Assembly: GCF_004345605.1 (NCBI RefSeq)
Contig: NZ_SLVY01000006.1
Location: 62,001 to 126,000 of the forward strand
Source: Rhodococcus sp. SMB37
Lineage (GTDB): Bacteria > Actinomycetota > Actinomycetes > Mycobacteriales > Mycobacteriaceae
Reading direction: 5' to 3'
DNA: 64,000 nucleotides
Of the stretch, positions 1-7,850 are shown one piece after another. Both the position numbers and the translations under genes were made by a program. Within the stretch, counting starts at the first letter, position 1. Each line of letters starts with the position of its first letter. The notes beneath the pieces are model-generated. The model ran no database searches and was not told where the DNA came from. It was given only the letters and a program-made list of their open reading frames with translations.

Positions 1-1
1 G

Positions 2-400
2 CCCACCATCCTCACCAACGTGACCAATGACATGACTGTGGCACGCGAGGAAGTGTTCGGCCCCGTCCTTGCAGTGATCCGCTACGACTCGATCGAAGAA
101 GCAGTCAAGATCGCCAACGACACCGAATACGGACTGTCAGCCGGTGTATGGAGCCAAGATCTCAATCAGGCGCTTTCGGTGGCCCGCCAGCTTGAGGCCG
201 GCTCGGTGTGGATCAACGATTGGCACATGGGCAATCAGGAATACCCATTCGGAGGATACAAGCAGAGCGGAATTGGTCGGGAACTCAGCTCGCACGCACT
301 CGACGAGTACACCGAACAAAAATCGATCCAGATCTGCCTGGAGCCGAAGCTCGAAAACCGAGCATACGGCCTGGTCCTGCCAGCACCGACGTCCGACTGA
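2..400 (+). CDS. Aldehyde dehydrogenase, C-terminal part
   Basis: This is the last 132 residues of an NAD(P)-dependent aldehyde dehydrogenase, cut by the window edge; the frame is open from base 2. Conserved C-terminal ALDH features are visible: EEVFGPV, the YGLSAGVW stretch, and PFGGYKQSGIGRE near the end. The catalytic Cys and the cofactor domain lie outside the window. It sits 56 bp before an alcohol dehydrogenase on the same strand, so together they could take an alcohol through the aldehyde to the acid. Family assignment is secure; the substrate is unknown. Confidence 0.93.
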   Translation, partial: PTILTNVTNDMTVAREEVFGPVLAVIRYDSIEEAVKIANDTEYGLSAGVWSQDLNQALSVARQLEAGSVWINDWHMGNQEYPFGGYKQSGIGRELSSHALDEYTEQKSIQICLEPKLENRAYGLVLPAPTSD

Positions 401-456
401 CCTCTGTTGTCTCTCGCCGCTGTACGCCTGACGTTGTTCAACGAAACGGAGTAAGC

Positions 457-1569
457 ATGAAAACCACAGCAGCAGTACTCTACGAAGCAGGCAAACCCTT
501 CGAGATTGAAGAACTCGAAGTCGTCGCCCCCGATGAGAACGAAGTCCTCGTCCGATACGACTACTCGGGGCTCTGCCACTCCGACCTGCACATGGTCAAG
601 GGCCACTTGCCCTTCCGGGCCCCTATGGTGTTCGGCCACGAAGCAGCCGGAGAAATCCTCGAAGTCGGCTCCAAGGTCACGAACGTCAAGCCCGGTGATC
701 ATTTCGTCGCATCATTCTTCCCGGTATGCGGGCGATGCCGATGGTGCGCGACCGGAAACTCGCGGTTGTGCGACATGGGCGCTCACGGGCTCGAGGGTTT
801 CCTGCCCGGCGGCCGGTTCCCGTTCAAAGGAAAGAACGGCGACTACGGGTCCATGATGACCGTCGGCACGTTCAGCCAGTACGCGACCATTCACGAAAAC
901 TCGGTGATCCCGATCCATGATTGGCTTCCGTTGGACAAGGCAGCTCTGGTCGGCTGCGGAGTCCCGACCGGATGGGGATCGGCGGTCAACTCTGCCAATG
1001 TACGGCCGGGCGACACCGTAGTCGTTTACGGTATCGGCGGTATCGGCATCAACGCTGTGCAGGGAGCCGCGTATGCGGGCGCACAACACCTCATCGCCGT
1101 CGATCCGGTCCCGTTCAAGCGGGAAAATGCCAAGATTTTCGGAGCTACCCACACGGCTGCATCCGCCGAAGAAGCTCTCGCACTTGTGCAGGAACTGACG
1201 TGGGGTGTAGGCGCTGACAGCACCATCATCACCATCGACGAACTTACCGCGCAATCTGTTTCGGACGCCGCCGAGGCGACGTCGAAGGGCGGCACAATCG
1301 TCGTTACCTCGATGGGGCAGTACGAGGATGCCACGATTCAACTGTCGGGCGTGCAGCTTGCCCTGTGGGGCAAACGTATTCAGGGTTCACTCTACGGTGG
1401 TTGCAACCCTGTCTACGACATCCCAAAACTGCTGAGCCTGTATCAGAGTGGCCATGTGAAGCTCGACGAGCTCATCACCCAGACCTACTCTCTCGAACAG
1501 GTCAACCAGGGCTACGAAGATCTCGAAGCACACAAGAACATCCGCGGCGTCATCGTTCACGAACACTGA
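457..1569 (+). CDS. Zn-dependent alcohol dehydrogenase, NDMA-dependent type
   Basis: A 370-aa medium-chain dehydrogenase. The catalytic zinc site is visible at CHSD (residues about 43-46) and GHEAAGE (about 65-71). A structural zinc loop with CGRCRWC follows, with a fourth Cys in SRLCDMG. The nucleotide fold carries GIGGIG. The long loop after the zinc site and the overall length fit the mycothiol/NDMA-dependent ADH group of actinobacteria, which hold NAD(H) tightly (family knowledge). The ATG at 457 is chosen because ACGGAG precedes it. It probably oxidises the pathway alcohol for the aldehyde dehydrogenase just upstream. Confidence 0.88.
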   Translation: MKTTAAVLYEAGKPFEIEELEVVAPDENEVLVRYDYSGLCHSDLHMVKGHLPFRAPMVFGHEAAGEILEVGSKVTNVKPGDHFVASFFPVCGRCRWCATGNSRLCDMGAHGLEGFLPGGRFPFKGKNGDYGSMMTVGTFSQYATIHENSVIPIHDWLPLDKAALVGCGVPTGWGSAVNSANVRPGDTVVVYGIGGIGINAVQGAAYAGAQHLIAVDPVPFKRENAKIFGATHTAASAEEALALVQELTWGVGADSTIITIDELTAQSVSDAAEATSKGGTIVVTSMGQYEDATIQLSGVQLALWGKRIQGSLYGGCNPVYDIPKLLSLYQSGHVKLDELITQTYSLEQVNQGYEDLEAHKNIRGVIVHEH

Positions 1570-1639
1570 GCCGACTCCCCCGGCAGCTCTCGGGCCAGGT
1601 CGGACACGTCCTCGACGAACCGACCACTGCAGAGTCCGA

Positions 1640-1682
1640 CGGCGCCCAGGGTTCGAAGTCACGAATTCGGCCCTGGGCGCCG
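1640..1682 (+). terminator. Strong hairpin between ADH and ferredoxin genes
   Basis: Twelve-base arms (CGGCGCCCAGGG and its complement) are separated by 19 nt that contain a further TTCG/CGAA pairing. No T-run follows, so this may be an attenuator or an mRNA-processing/stability hairpin rather than a classical terminator. It lies about 60 bp before the ferredoxin start. Confidence 0.5.
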
Positions 1683-1741
1683 ACCGCCCTCAACCGGGCA
1701 CCTACTCGGGTGGGCGAACCCCGACATCAAGGAGAAAGAAA

Positions 1742-2095
1742 ATGGCCTACGTCATCTCGGGCACCTGTACCGACGTCATGGACAAGAGCTGTATGGAAGT
1801 GTGCCCGGTGCATTGCATCTACGAAGGCGCTCGCAAGTTGTACATCCACCCCGACGAATGCATCGATTGCGGGGCATGTGAACCGAATTGCCCGGTCGAA
1901 GCGATCACGTACGAAACCGAGGTTCCCGCAGCGCAGGAGCAGCATGTCGCCGACAATCGAGATTTCTTCTGGTCAGTTCTGCCCGGGCGAGATACCGAAC
2001 TCGGATTGATCGGCAGTGCCCGGGATTACGGCCCGGTCGGTGTCGACACGCCACTCGTGGCAAGCCAGCCACTTCACCCAGCGAACCAGCAGTGA
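1742..2095 (+). CDS. Ferredoxin, 7Fe type
   Basis: A 117-aa ferredoxin. The N-terminal half has the spaced cysteines C8, C16 and C20-P typical of a [3Fe-4S]/[4Fe-4S] arrangement. It is followed by CIDCGACEPNCP, a complete [4Fe-4S] binding motif. The length and the long acidic C-terminus match the FdxA-like ferredoxins of actinobacteria. AAGGAGAAAGAAA precedes the ATG. A ferredoxin reductase begins 20 bp downstream, so the pair is a likely electron chain from NAD(P)H to an oxygenase or P450. Its terminal acceptor is not identifiable here. Confidence 0.93.
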   Translation: MAYVISGTCTDVMDKSCMEVCPVHCIYEGARKLYIHPDECIDCGACEPNCPVEAITYETEVPAAQEQHVADNRDFFWSVLPGRDTELGLIGSARDYGPVGVDTPLVASQPLHPANQQ

Positions 2096-2115
2096 TCTGC
2101 GTTTGAGGACCTCCC

Positions 2116-3462
2116 ATGAGAAGCGCTCGCATAGCAGTAATCGGCTCCGGCCCCGCCGGCCTGTTCGCCGCTGATGAACTGGTTCGGCAACACGACGTCG
2201 ACGTCGAGGTCGACATCATCGACCGGGTTCCGGCCCCATACGGACTTGTCCGATACGGCGTTGCACCAGATCACCCCCGGATCAAGTCCGTTATCGGAAG
2301 CCTGCAACGCATCCTGGAACATCCCAAGGTCCGATTCCTCGGAAACGTCGAGTTCGGTACCGATATCGACCGCTCGTTCCTTGACGAACACTACAACGCG
2401 ACGATATACGCGACCGGCGCATCGCGCGATCGCTCGATCGGAATAGCAGGAGAAGAGCTGCCCGGCAGCCGCTCGGCGACCGCGTTCGTGTCCTGGTACA
2501 GCGGTCACCCCGACAGTCCGAACGATTTCCACCTGCGGGAGGACACGGTCGCCGTGATCGGCGCCGGAAATGTCGCTCTCGACGTAGCACGAATCCTGGC
2601 AAAAACCCCCGCAGAGCTCGACAGTACCGACATGCCGCCGCATGTCCTGGACACGTTACGCGACAGCCGAGTCCGCGACATCCATGTGATCTGCCGCCGT
2701 GGACCGGAATTCGCCAAGTTCACTACCAAAGAACTGCGTGAGCTCCGCAATCTCACCGACGCAGACATCATTGTCGATCCCGCTGAGCTCACCAGCTCAA
2801 CTCGCGAGGGTCTGGACAGAGCCACCCTCGCCAACCTCGCAGTCCTCGACGAGTTCGCGTCTCAACCGCCAACCGGTCGAACTCGCAGAATTCACTTTCA
2901 CTTCTGGAGAAATCCGGTCGAGATCAAAGGCTGCGAGCATGTTGAGGGTCTCCGGATCGAGCGCACTGGCCTCTTGCAGGATGGAACTGTGCACGGAACC
3001 GGCGACATCGATACTGTCCCAGCCCAACTCGTTCTGCGATCCGTTGGTTATCGCAGCGTTCCCCTCGACGACCTGCCGTTCGATTCTGCCCGAGGGGTCA
3101 TTCCCAACCAGCTCGGACGGGTTGTCGATAGCGACGGGCACGTTGTTCCGACCCAGTACGTCACTGGGTGGCTCAAGCGCGGACCGTCAGGGGTGATCGG
3201 AACCAACCGCATCGACTCGGTCGAAACCGTTACCAGTGTGATGGAGGACCTTGTGTCCAATCCTGGAAATACCAGCGTGTCCGCCGATGCCGTAGCCGCT
3301 GCATTGCATACACGAGGGGTCAAGGCGATCGAATACGACGGCTGGCTCAGAATCAACGATGAGGAGATCGAACGGGGCCAGGTGGCAGGTAAGGATCGGA
3401 CGAAAATCCCCGATTGGGAAAATCTGCGCCGGGTCGGGATCGAAACACTTACTTCAGAGTGA
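2116..3462 (+). CDS. Ferredoxin-NADP reductase, FprA/adrenodoxin-reductase-like
   Basis: A 448-aa flavoprotein. An FAD-binding dinucleotide motif, GSGPAGLFAA, starts near residue 11, and a second Rossmann motif, GAGNVALDVARI, near residue 150 binds NAD(P). VRYGVAPDHP and the C-terminal GWLKRGPSGVIGTN are signatures of the FprA/adrenodoxin reductase family. It would reduce the ferredoxin encoded directly upstream, and the two genes probably share one transcript. The ATG at 2116 is preceded by TTTGAGGACCTCCC, only a moderate ribosome-binding site. Confidence 0.93.
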   Translation: MRSARIAVIGSGPAGLFAADELVRQHDVDVEVDIIDRVPAPYGLVRYGVAPDHPRIKSVIGSLQRILEHPKVRFLGNVEFGTDIDRSFLDEHYNATIYATGASRDRSIGIAGEELPGSRSATAFVSWYSGHPDSPNDFHLREDTVAVIGAGNVALDVARILAKTPAELDSTDMPPHVLDTLRDSRVRDIHVICRRGPEFAKFTTKELRELRNLTDADIIVDPAELTSSTREGLDRATLANLAVLDEFASQPPTGRTRRIHFHFWRNPVEIKGCEHVEGLRIERTGLLQDGTVHGTGDIDTVPAQLVLRSVGYRSVPLDDLPFDSARGVIPNQLGRVVDSDGHVVPTQYVTGWLKRGPSGVIGTNRIDSVETVTSVMEDLVSNPGNTSVSADAVAAALHTRGVKAIEYDGWLRINDEEIERGQVAGKDRTKIPDWENLRRVGIETLTSE

Positions 3463-3586
3463 GCCGACTTCCCTGTTCGATCCGCTAGGGGACGACTCTC
3501 GGTCGGCGTACGAGGGCTATGGCGGGCGTGAAGTCCTCCCCCGGGACGTGAAGCAACTACGTTCGCATATTTGAAGGAGGCCGACA

Positions 3587-3859
3587 GTGTCTGTCACCGT
3601 CGTCGAAGACGAGCTGGCTCCGGAAATCGGGCTGCCGCGCGAAGCGCATGGGGAAGGATTGCCTCCGGTGCTCGAATCACAGGTCAGTCAGGTCATGCAG
3701 TGCGAACTCACCCTGCTGTTTCGTCGGTTGGCCTTGACCAACGAGGAACGCAGCGTCATCGAGGAAGCCGTGCAGCGCGTCTGCCAGCTCGTGGTGCTGG
3801 ACCCGGTAGCGAAGTGGCGCGGCGACTCTGGTCTGGTGGAAGAACTATTGTGCGAATGA
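3587..3859 (+). CDS. Small hypothetical protein
   Basis: A 90-aa acidic protein starting at GTG behind a clear AAGGAGG. It is rich in charged helical residues (for example LTNEERSVIEEAVQRVCQ), with no membrane segment or metal motif. I do not recognise the family. The second half resembles weakly the dimerisation helix at the end of glutamyl-tRNA reductases, too weak for a call. It lies between the ferredoxin reductase and the MDR oxidoreductase, in the same direction. Confidence 0.6.
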   Translation: MSVTVVEDELAPEIGLPREAHGEGLPPVLESQVSQVMQCELTLLFRRLALTNEERSVIEEAVQRVCQLVVLDPVAKWRGDSGLVEELLCE

Positions 3860-4089
3860 TCTACCGTGAGGGCACATCACAGCGAGGCTTCGAATCTCCT
3901 GAGTCACGGCAAGCAGGGAAGAGCAGCAATTGTTGCGAGAGCCACAGCGGCCGATCCGACGATGGACAGCGTCCGCAAGAGGTGCGGCCGGGCGCCGAAC
4001 ACGCCGGAGATCGATCACCCGGCTGTGATTCGAGCCGCCACGAGTTCTCCACGGAGGAGATCGCCGTCGTCCTCCCAGACGAAAGGGGT
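3860..4089. other. Gap with no recognised gene
   Basis: About 230 bp between the 90-aa gene and the MDR oxidoreductase. Open frames cross it, but none has a ribosome-binding site or a recognisable product. I see no strong hairpin or repeat. Confidence 0.5.
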
Positions 4090-4989
4090 ATGACCATGTT
4101 TTCGATTCAGTTCGAGGCACCCGGAGACATTGAAGTTCTCCAGCTGCGAGATGTTCCGGTTCCCAGTCCAGGGGACGGCGAAGTACTCATCGCCCTCGAG
4201 GCCTCAGCGATCAATCCCGCGGACGTGAAGATCCGTAACGGGTCGATCACCCCACGTCAGGGAAGTACGCCGTTCACTCTCGGATACGACCTCGTAGGCA
4301 CCATCCGGGAGGCAGGCCCGAGTGCTGACCGATTCTTACCCGGAACCCGGGTCATCGGAGTCTCGACGTTGGCTGTCACCGGGAAAGGGACCTGGTCGGA
4401 GTTCGTCTGTCTCCCCGAAACGTCCCTTGCTCGCGCCCCTGAAGGCGTCTCCCCGGCGGTCTTGGCCCAGTTGCCGCTACCCGGGTTGACAGCGCTCCAG
4501 GCTGTCGAGGCATTGCAGTTGAGTCAGGGAGCCGAAGTACTCGTTTCCGGAGCCGCCGGGGCGGTCGGACGTATCGCACTGCAGCTTCTCCACACCCGCG
4601 GATACCGCGCGCACGCGTTGATTCGACGGGCCGAGCAGACAGAATCGTTGCCGGCCGGCGTAGCCGAGGAGGTACATATCGGTTCACCGCCGGCCTCCTG
4701 CGTCGACGGAGTGATCGACGCTGCTGGGATCGATCTGTCCGCCGCATTACGGCCCACGGGACATTACGTCACCGTTGTCCCGGGTAGCCCGCCCCACAGC
4801 ATTTCAGAGAAGAACGCGACGCTGGTCATCGCTCACGAGTCCGGCGCGATGTTGCAGACACTTGCCGAGCTCCTGACCGCCGGTGAGCTCAACCTTCCCG
4901 AGCCGACAACATTCAAGATTTCAGAGATCGAGGCTGCTCACCGCGAGTACGAACGTCGGCTGGGACGCCGCATCGCCCTTGTCGTCTGA
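4090..4989 (+). CDS. Zinc-free quinone oxidoreductase-like MDR protein
   Basis: A 299-aa medium-chain reductase. ASAINPADVKIRNG and GYDLVGTI are typical of the QOR/zeta-crystallin branch. GAAGAVGRIALQL is the NADPH-binding glycine motif. No zinc ligands are present. The ATG at 4090 is used, preceded by GAAAGGGGT; a second ATG two codons later is possible. Members reduce quinones or activated double bonds with NADPH, so here it may act on an enone intermediate. The substrate is not predictable. Confidence 0.85.
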   Translation: MTMFSIQFEAPGDIEVLQLRDVPVPSPGDGEVLIALEASAINPADVKIRNGSITPRQGSTPFTLGYDLVGTIREAGPSADRFLPGTRVIGVSTLAVTGKGTWSEFVCLPETSLARAPEGVSPAVLAQLPLPGLTALQAVEALQLSQGAEVLVSGAAGAVGRIALQLLHTRGYRAHALIRRAEQTESLPAGVAEEVHIGSPPASCVDGVIDAAGIDLSAALRPTGHYVTVVPGSPPHSISEKNATLVIAHESGAMLQTLAELLTAGELNLPEPTTFKISEIEAAHREYERRLGRRIALVV

Positions 4990-5084
4990 CCCGCAGCGCC
5001 CTCGCTCCTCCGGGAATCACCGATCCGGCTTCATTTCTCCGAGCGTCCCCCCATAAACATCGCCAATCTCGCAGAAGGCCAGCA

Positions 5085-6080
5085 ATGAATCCCTTACCAG
5101 TACAAGATCACACCATCGCTTCCCCCACCGCGTCCGGTCCGACTGGCCGTTTACGGGTGCGGGTTTCGGAGAGAGTCACCGAAGCGGCCGACGTGATCTC
5201 ACTGCGGTTGGTACACCCTTCCGGTGAACAGTTACCGACGTGGGATCCGGGAGCGCACATCGACATCGAGGTCGCAGGTGTAACCCGTCAGTATTCGTTG
5301 AGCGACGCTGTACCGGCACCGGGTTCCTGGCGCATCGCGGTATTGCGGGAGCCTACGAGCCGCGGGGGTTCACGAGCCATCCATGCGACGGTGCATGCGG
5401 GGACAGAGCTGATCGCCAGCGCCCCCAGGAACCGCTTTCCATTGCTTCCCGCGCAAAAATACATCTTCGTTGCCGGCGGAATCGGTATCACTCCAATCCT
5501 GCCGATGATCGGCGAAGCGGAACGGCGAGGCGCCGAGTGGTCCTTGGTCTACGGTGGCCGCAAACTGGACTCGATGGCTTTCGTGGATGAAGTCATGTCC
5601 TACGGTGACCGCGTCACGATCGTCCCCGAGGACACCAAGGGCCGGGTGGACTTCTCGGAGCATCTCCGACAAGTGCTCGATCACACCCTGATTTACGCAT
5701 GCGGCCCCGCCCCGTTGCTCGATGCCCTCGCGCAAGCATCCAATCACTGGCCCACAGGCAGCCTGCACGTGGAACACTTTGTCGCACAAGAAATCGACAG
5801 CACCGATGATGTCGAATTCGAAGTTGAGTTCGCGGCGAGCGGTGTCACGGCGATGATTCCACCGGATCGGTCGATTCTGGATGTGGCGAATGATCTTGGC
5901 TTACCAACGTTGTCGTCGTGCGAGGAGGGGGTCTGCGGTACATGCCAGACTGCCGTGTGGGAGGGCGACGCAGACCACCGCGACTCGGTCATGACCGATG
6001 AAGAGAAGGCATCCGCTTCATCGATGTTCATCTGCGTCTCCCGGTCAAAAGCTGGCAGTCGGTTGAAGCTCGACCTGTGA
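5085..6080 (+). CDS. Oxygenase reductase, phthalate dioxygenase reductase / VanB type
   Basis: A 331-aa three-domain reductase. The N-terminal flavin domain has RQYSLSDA, the NAD domain has GGIGITPILPM and YACGP, and the C-terminal [2Fe-2S] domain has CEEGVCGTCQ plus a distal Cys in FICVSRS. The domain order flavin-NAD-2Fe2S defines the phthalate dioxygenase reductase/vanillate demethylase reductase family, which feeds Rieske oxygenases and some P450s. No oxygenase sits beside it, so the partner is probably before the window or elsewhere. It is the last intact gene of the + strand block. Confidence 0.92.
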   Translation: MNPLPVQDHTIASPTASGPTGRLRVRVSERVTEAADVISLRLVHPSGEQLPTWDPGAHIDIEVAGVTRQYSLSDAVPAPGSWRIAVLREPTSRGGSRAIHATVHAGTELIASAPRNRFPLLPAQKYIFVAGGIGITPILPMIGEAERRGAEWSLVYGGRKLDSMAFVDEVMSYGDRVTIVPEDTKGRVDFSEHLRQVLDHTLIYACGPAPLLDALAQASNHWPTGSLHVEHFVAQEIDSTDDVEFEVEFAASGVTAMIPPDRSILDVANDLGLPTLSSCEEGVCGTCQTAVWEGDADHRDSVMTDEEKASASSMFICVSRSKAGSRLKLDL

Positions 6081-6152
6081 ACACTGGTACCGGCCCCGAG
6101 TAAGCACCCGAATGGTCGACTTCATCCCCAGTGAATAGGCTTCAACCAAATA

Positions 6153-6169
6153 TTCAATCGGTTGCTAGA
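6153..6169. promoter_or_regulatory. Fourth, weaker copy of the catabolic TetR-type operator
   Basis: TTCAATCGGTTGCTAGA reads on the other strand as TCTAGCAACCGATTGAA. It matches the TCGAGYGACCGATTCA palindrome seen at 17836, 23686 and 26688 at most positions. It lies after the reductase gene and 125 bp before the pnt remnant. Confidence 0.45.
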
Positions 6170-6293
6170 TTTATTACAAGCAACAACGAAGCATACGCGA
6201 GGCCAACGGGTAGACCCGTCATCAAGACACGTCCACACCTCCTCGCGCTCCATATCGGGCCGTACCACCACCAGCGTAGGAAGCCGAAACATC

Positions 6294-7337
6294 GTGATTA
6301 CCGAGTCAGTGGAAACACAAAGGGGGACCAGGACGCGTCCGACCGTCGGCGTCGTTCGAGAGACGAACGACGGTGAGCGACGTGTCGCGCTGGTGCCGAA
6401 GATTGTGCCGTCGCTGATCGGCAAGGGCCTCGACGTGGTTGTCGAGACCGGCGCCGGCCTCGGCGCGCTCATCCCCGACGAGGCATACAAAGGAGCCGGA
6501 GCCCAGATCGGTGACGTCTGGGCCGCGGATGTGGTCGTCAAGGTCGCACCGCCGTCCGACACGGAAATCGCGCGCCTGAACTCGGGCCAGCGGCTGATCG
6601 GGTTCCTCGCGCCGCGCAAACGCCGACAACCAGATCGCCGCCCTCGCAGCGGCCGGGGTCGAGGCGTACGCGGTCGAGGCGATCCCGCGTATCTCCCGGG
6701 CGAAGGTGATGGACGCGCTGTCCTCGCAGGCGAACGTGGCGGGATTGCAGGCCCTCGCGACCGCGAAGCGTCTCGGTGGCCGCACCACTGGCTACGACGT
6801 GCGCCCCGAGGTTGCCGATCAGGTGCGCTCGGTGGGCGCGCAGTGGCTCGACCTCGGAATCGACGCGGCTGGCGAGGGCGGCTACGCCCGCGAACTGAGC
6901 GACGCCGAGCGGGCGCAACAGCAGCAGGCGCTCGAGGATGCGATCAAGGGCTTCGACGTGGTGATCACCACCGTACTGGTGCCGGGTCGTCCCGCGCCGC
7001 GACTGGTGACGACCGCCGCGGTCGAGGGCATGACGCCCGGTTCGGTGATCGTGGACCTCGCCGGTGAAACCGGTGTGGCAACTGCAAGCTCACCGAACCC
7101 GGGCAGACCGTCGTCAAACACGGCGTGACCATCAGCTCGCCGCTGAACCTGCCGGCGACCATGCCCGAGCACGCGTCCCAGCTCTACTCGAAGAACGTCG
7201 CTGCGCTCCTCGAGCTCATGCTCGACGAGAACGGCACGCAGGCCCCGGACTTCTCGGACGAGATCCTCGCCGAGTCGTGCGTGACCCGCTCGGCCGAGCA
7301 GTCTTCCACCCTTCCGACGACAGGAGCATCGCAGTGA
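6294..7337 (+). pseudogene. pntA: NAD(P) transhydrogenase alpha subunit, frameshifted
   Basis: The peptide matches PntA/alanine dehydrogenase-type NAD-binding proteins (VGVVRETNDGERRVALVP, GYDVRPEVADQVRSVGAQWL, then SSPLNLPATMPEHASQLYSK) but is spread over three frames. The first shift is near 6612 after GFLAPR and the second near 7080 after AGETG. The probable original start is GTG at 6294 behind GGAAG. Intact PntA couples proton translocation to hydride transfer between NADH and NADP+. With the truncated membrane subunit downstream and no pntB, this is a decayed fragment, probably of chromosomal origin. Confidence 0.85.
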
Positions 7338-7480
7338 ACACGCTGATCGACAAACTCTTCACCACACCGATGTCGTGGCTGTTGGCCGTACCCATCGTGC
7401 TTGCCGACCGTCTGCTCTCTACCGATTTGGCCGACTCACCGCACCGGGACGCACCGAGCATCTCCGGATCACGGTTCTGA
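7334..7480 (+). CDS. Small membrane protein between pnt fragments
   Basis: A 48-aa open frame whose GTG overlaps the pntA stop (GTGA), with AGGAG just upstream. A single hydrophobic segment (SWLLAVPIVLADRLL) is visible. It occupies the position of the small open frame found between the two pnt alpha genes in some actinobacteria. Since its neighbours are broken, it may no longer have a function. Confidence 0.45.
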   Translation: MNTLIDKLFTTPMSWLLAVPIVLADRLLSTDLADSPHRDAPSISGSRF

Positions 7481-7481
7481 G

Positions 7482-7733
7482 ATGTACAACGAATTGTTGG
7501 CGAACATCGCGATCCTGGTGTTGTCCGGGTTCGTCAGGTTCGCCGTGATTTCCAAGGTGCCCAACACGCTGCACACGCCGCTGATGTCGGGCACCAACGC
7601 CATCCACGGCATCGTCGTTCTCGGCGCCCTCGTGGTGCACGCGCCCGCAGGTAGAGCATCCGCACCGCAGCAAGAGAAGCCCGGGTTTGCCAGCGTCCGG
7701 CCACCATCGGTCACACGACTACACGATCTATGA
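7482..7733 (+). pseudogene. Transhydrogenase membrane subunit, truncated
   Basis: The first 51 residues (NELLANIAILVLSGFVRFAV, then the KVPNTLHTPLMSGTNAIHG motif) match the small membrane subunit of split alpha transhydrogenases. The match stops after GALVV at about 7640, where the frame runs into unrelated sequence. The second half of the membrane domain and the whole beta subunit are missing. The sharp loss of similarity marks a recombination junction. Confidence 0.75.
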
Positions 7734-7850
7734 GCAGGGAACCAATGAGTCCTTCGATCCACTGGATCGGCTCGCGGTCCGCGGCCACGGGCGAACGTCC
7801 TTCCAGTGACCCTCGCAGCACCACAGATCAAAAGTCGCTATCGATGCGGG

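Noticed and set aside
3540..3562. Further dispersed-element copy at GGGACGTGAAGC
   Set aside because: Only the first 8 bases match; the RTYTT and second-half motifs are missing.
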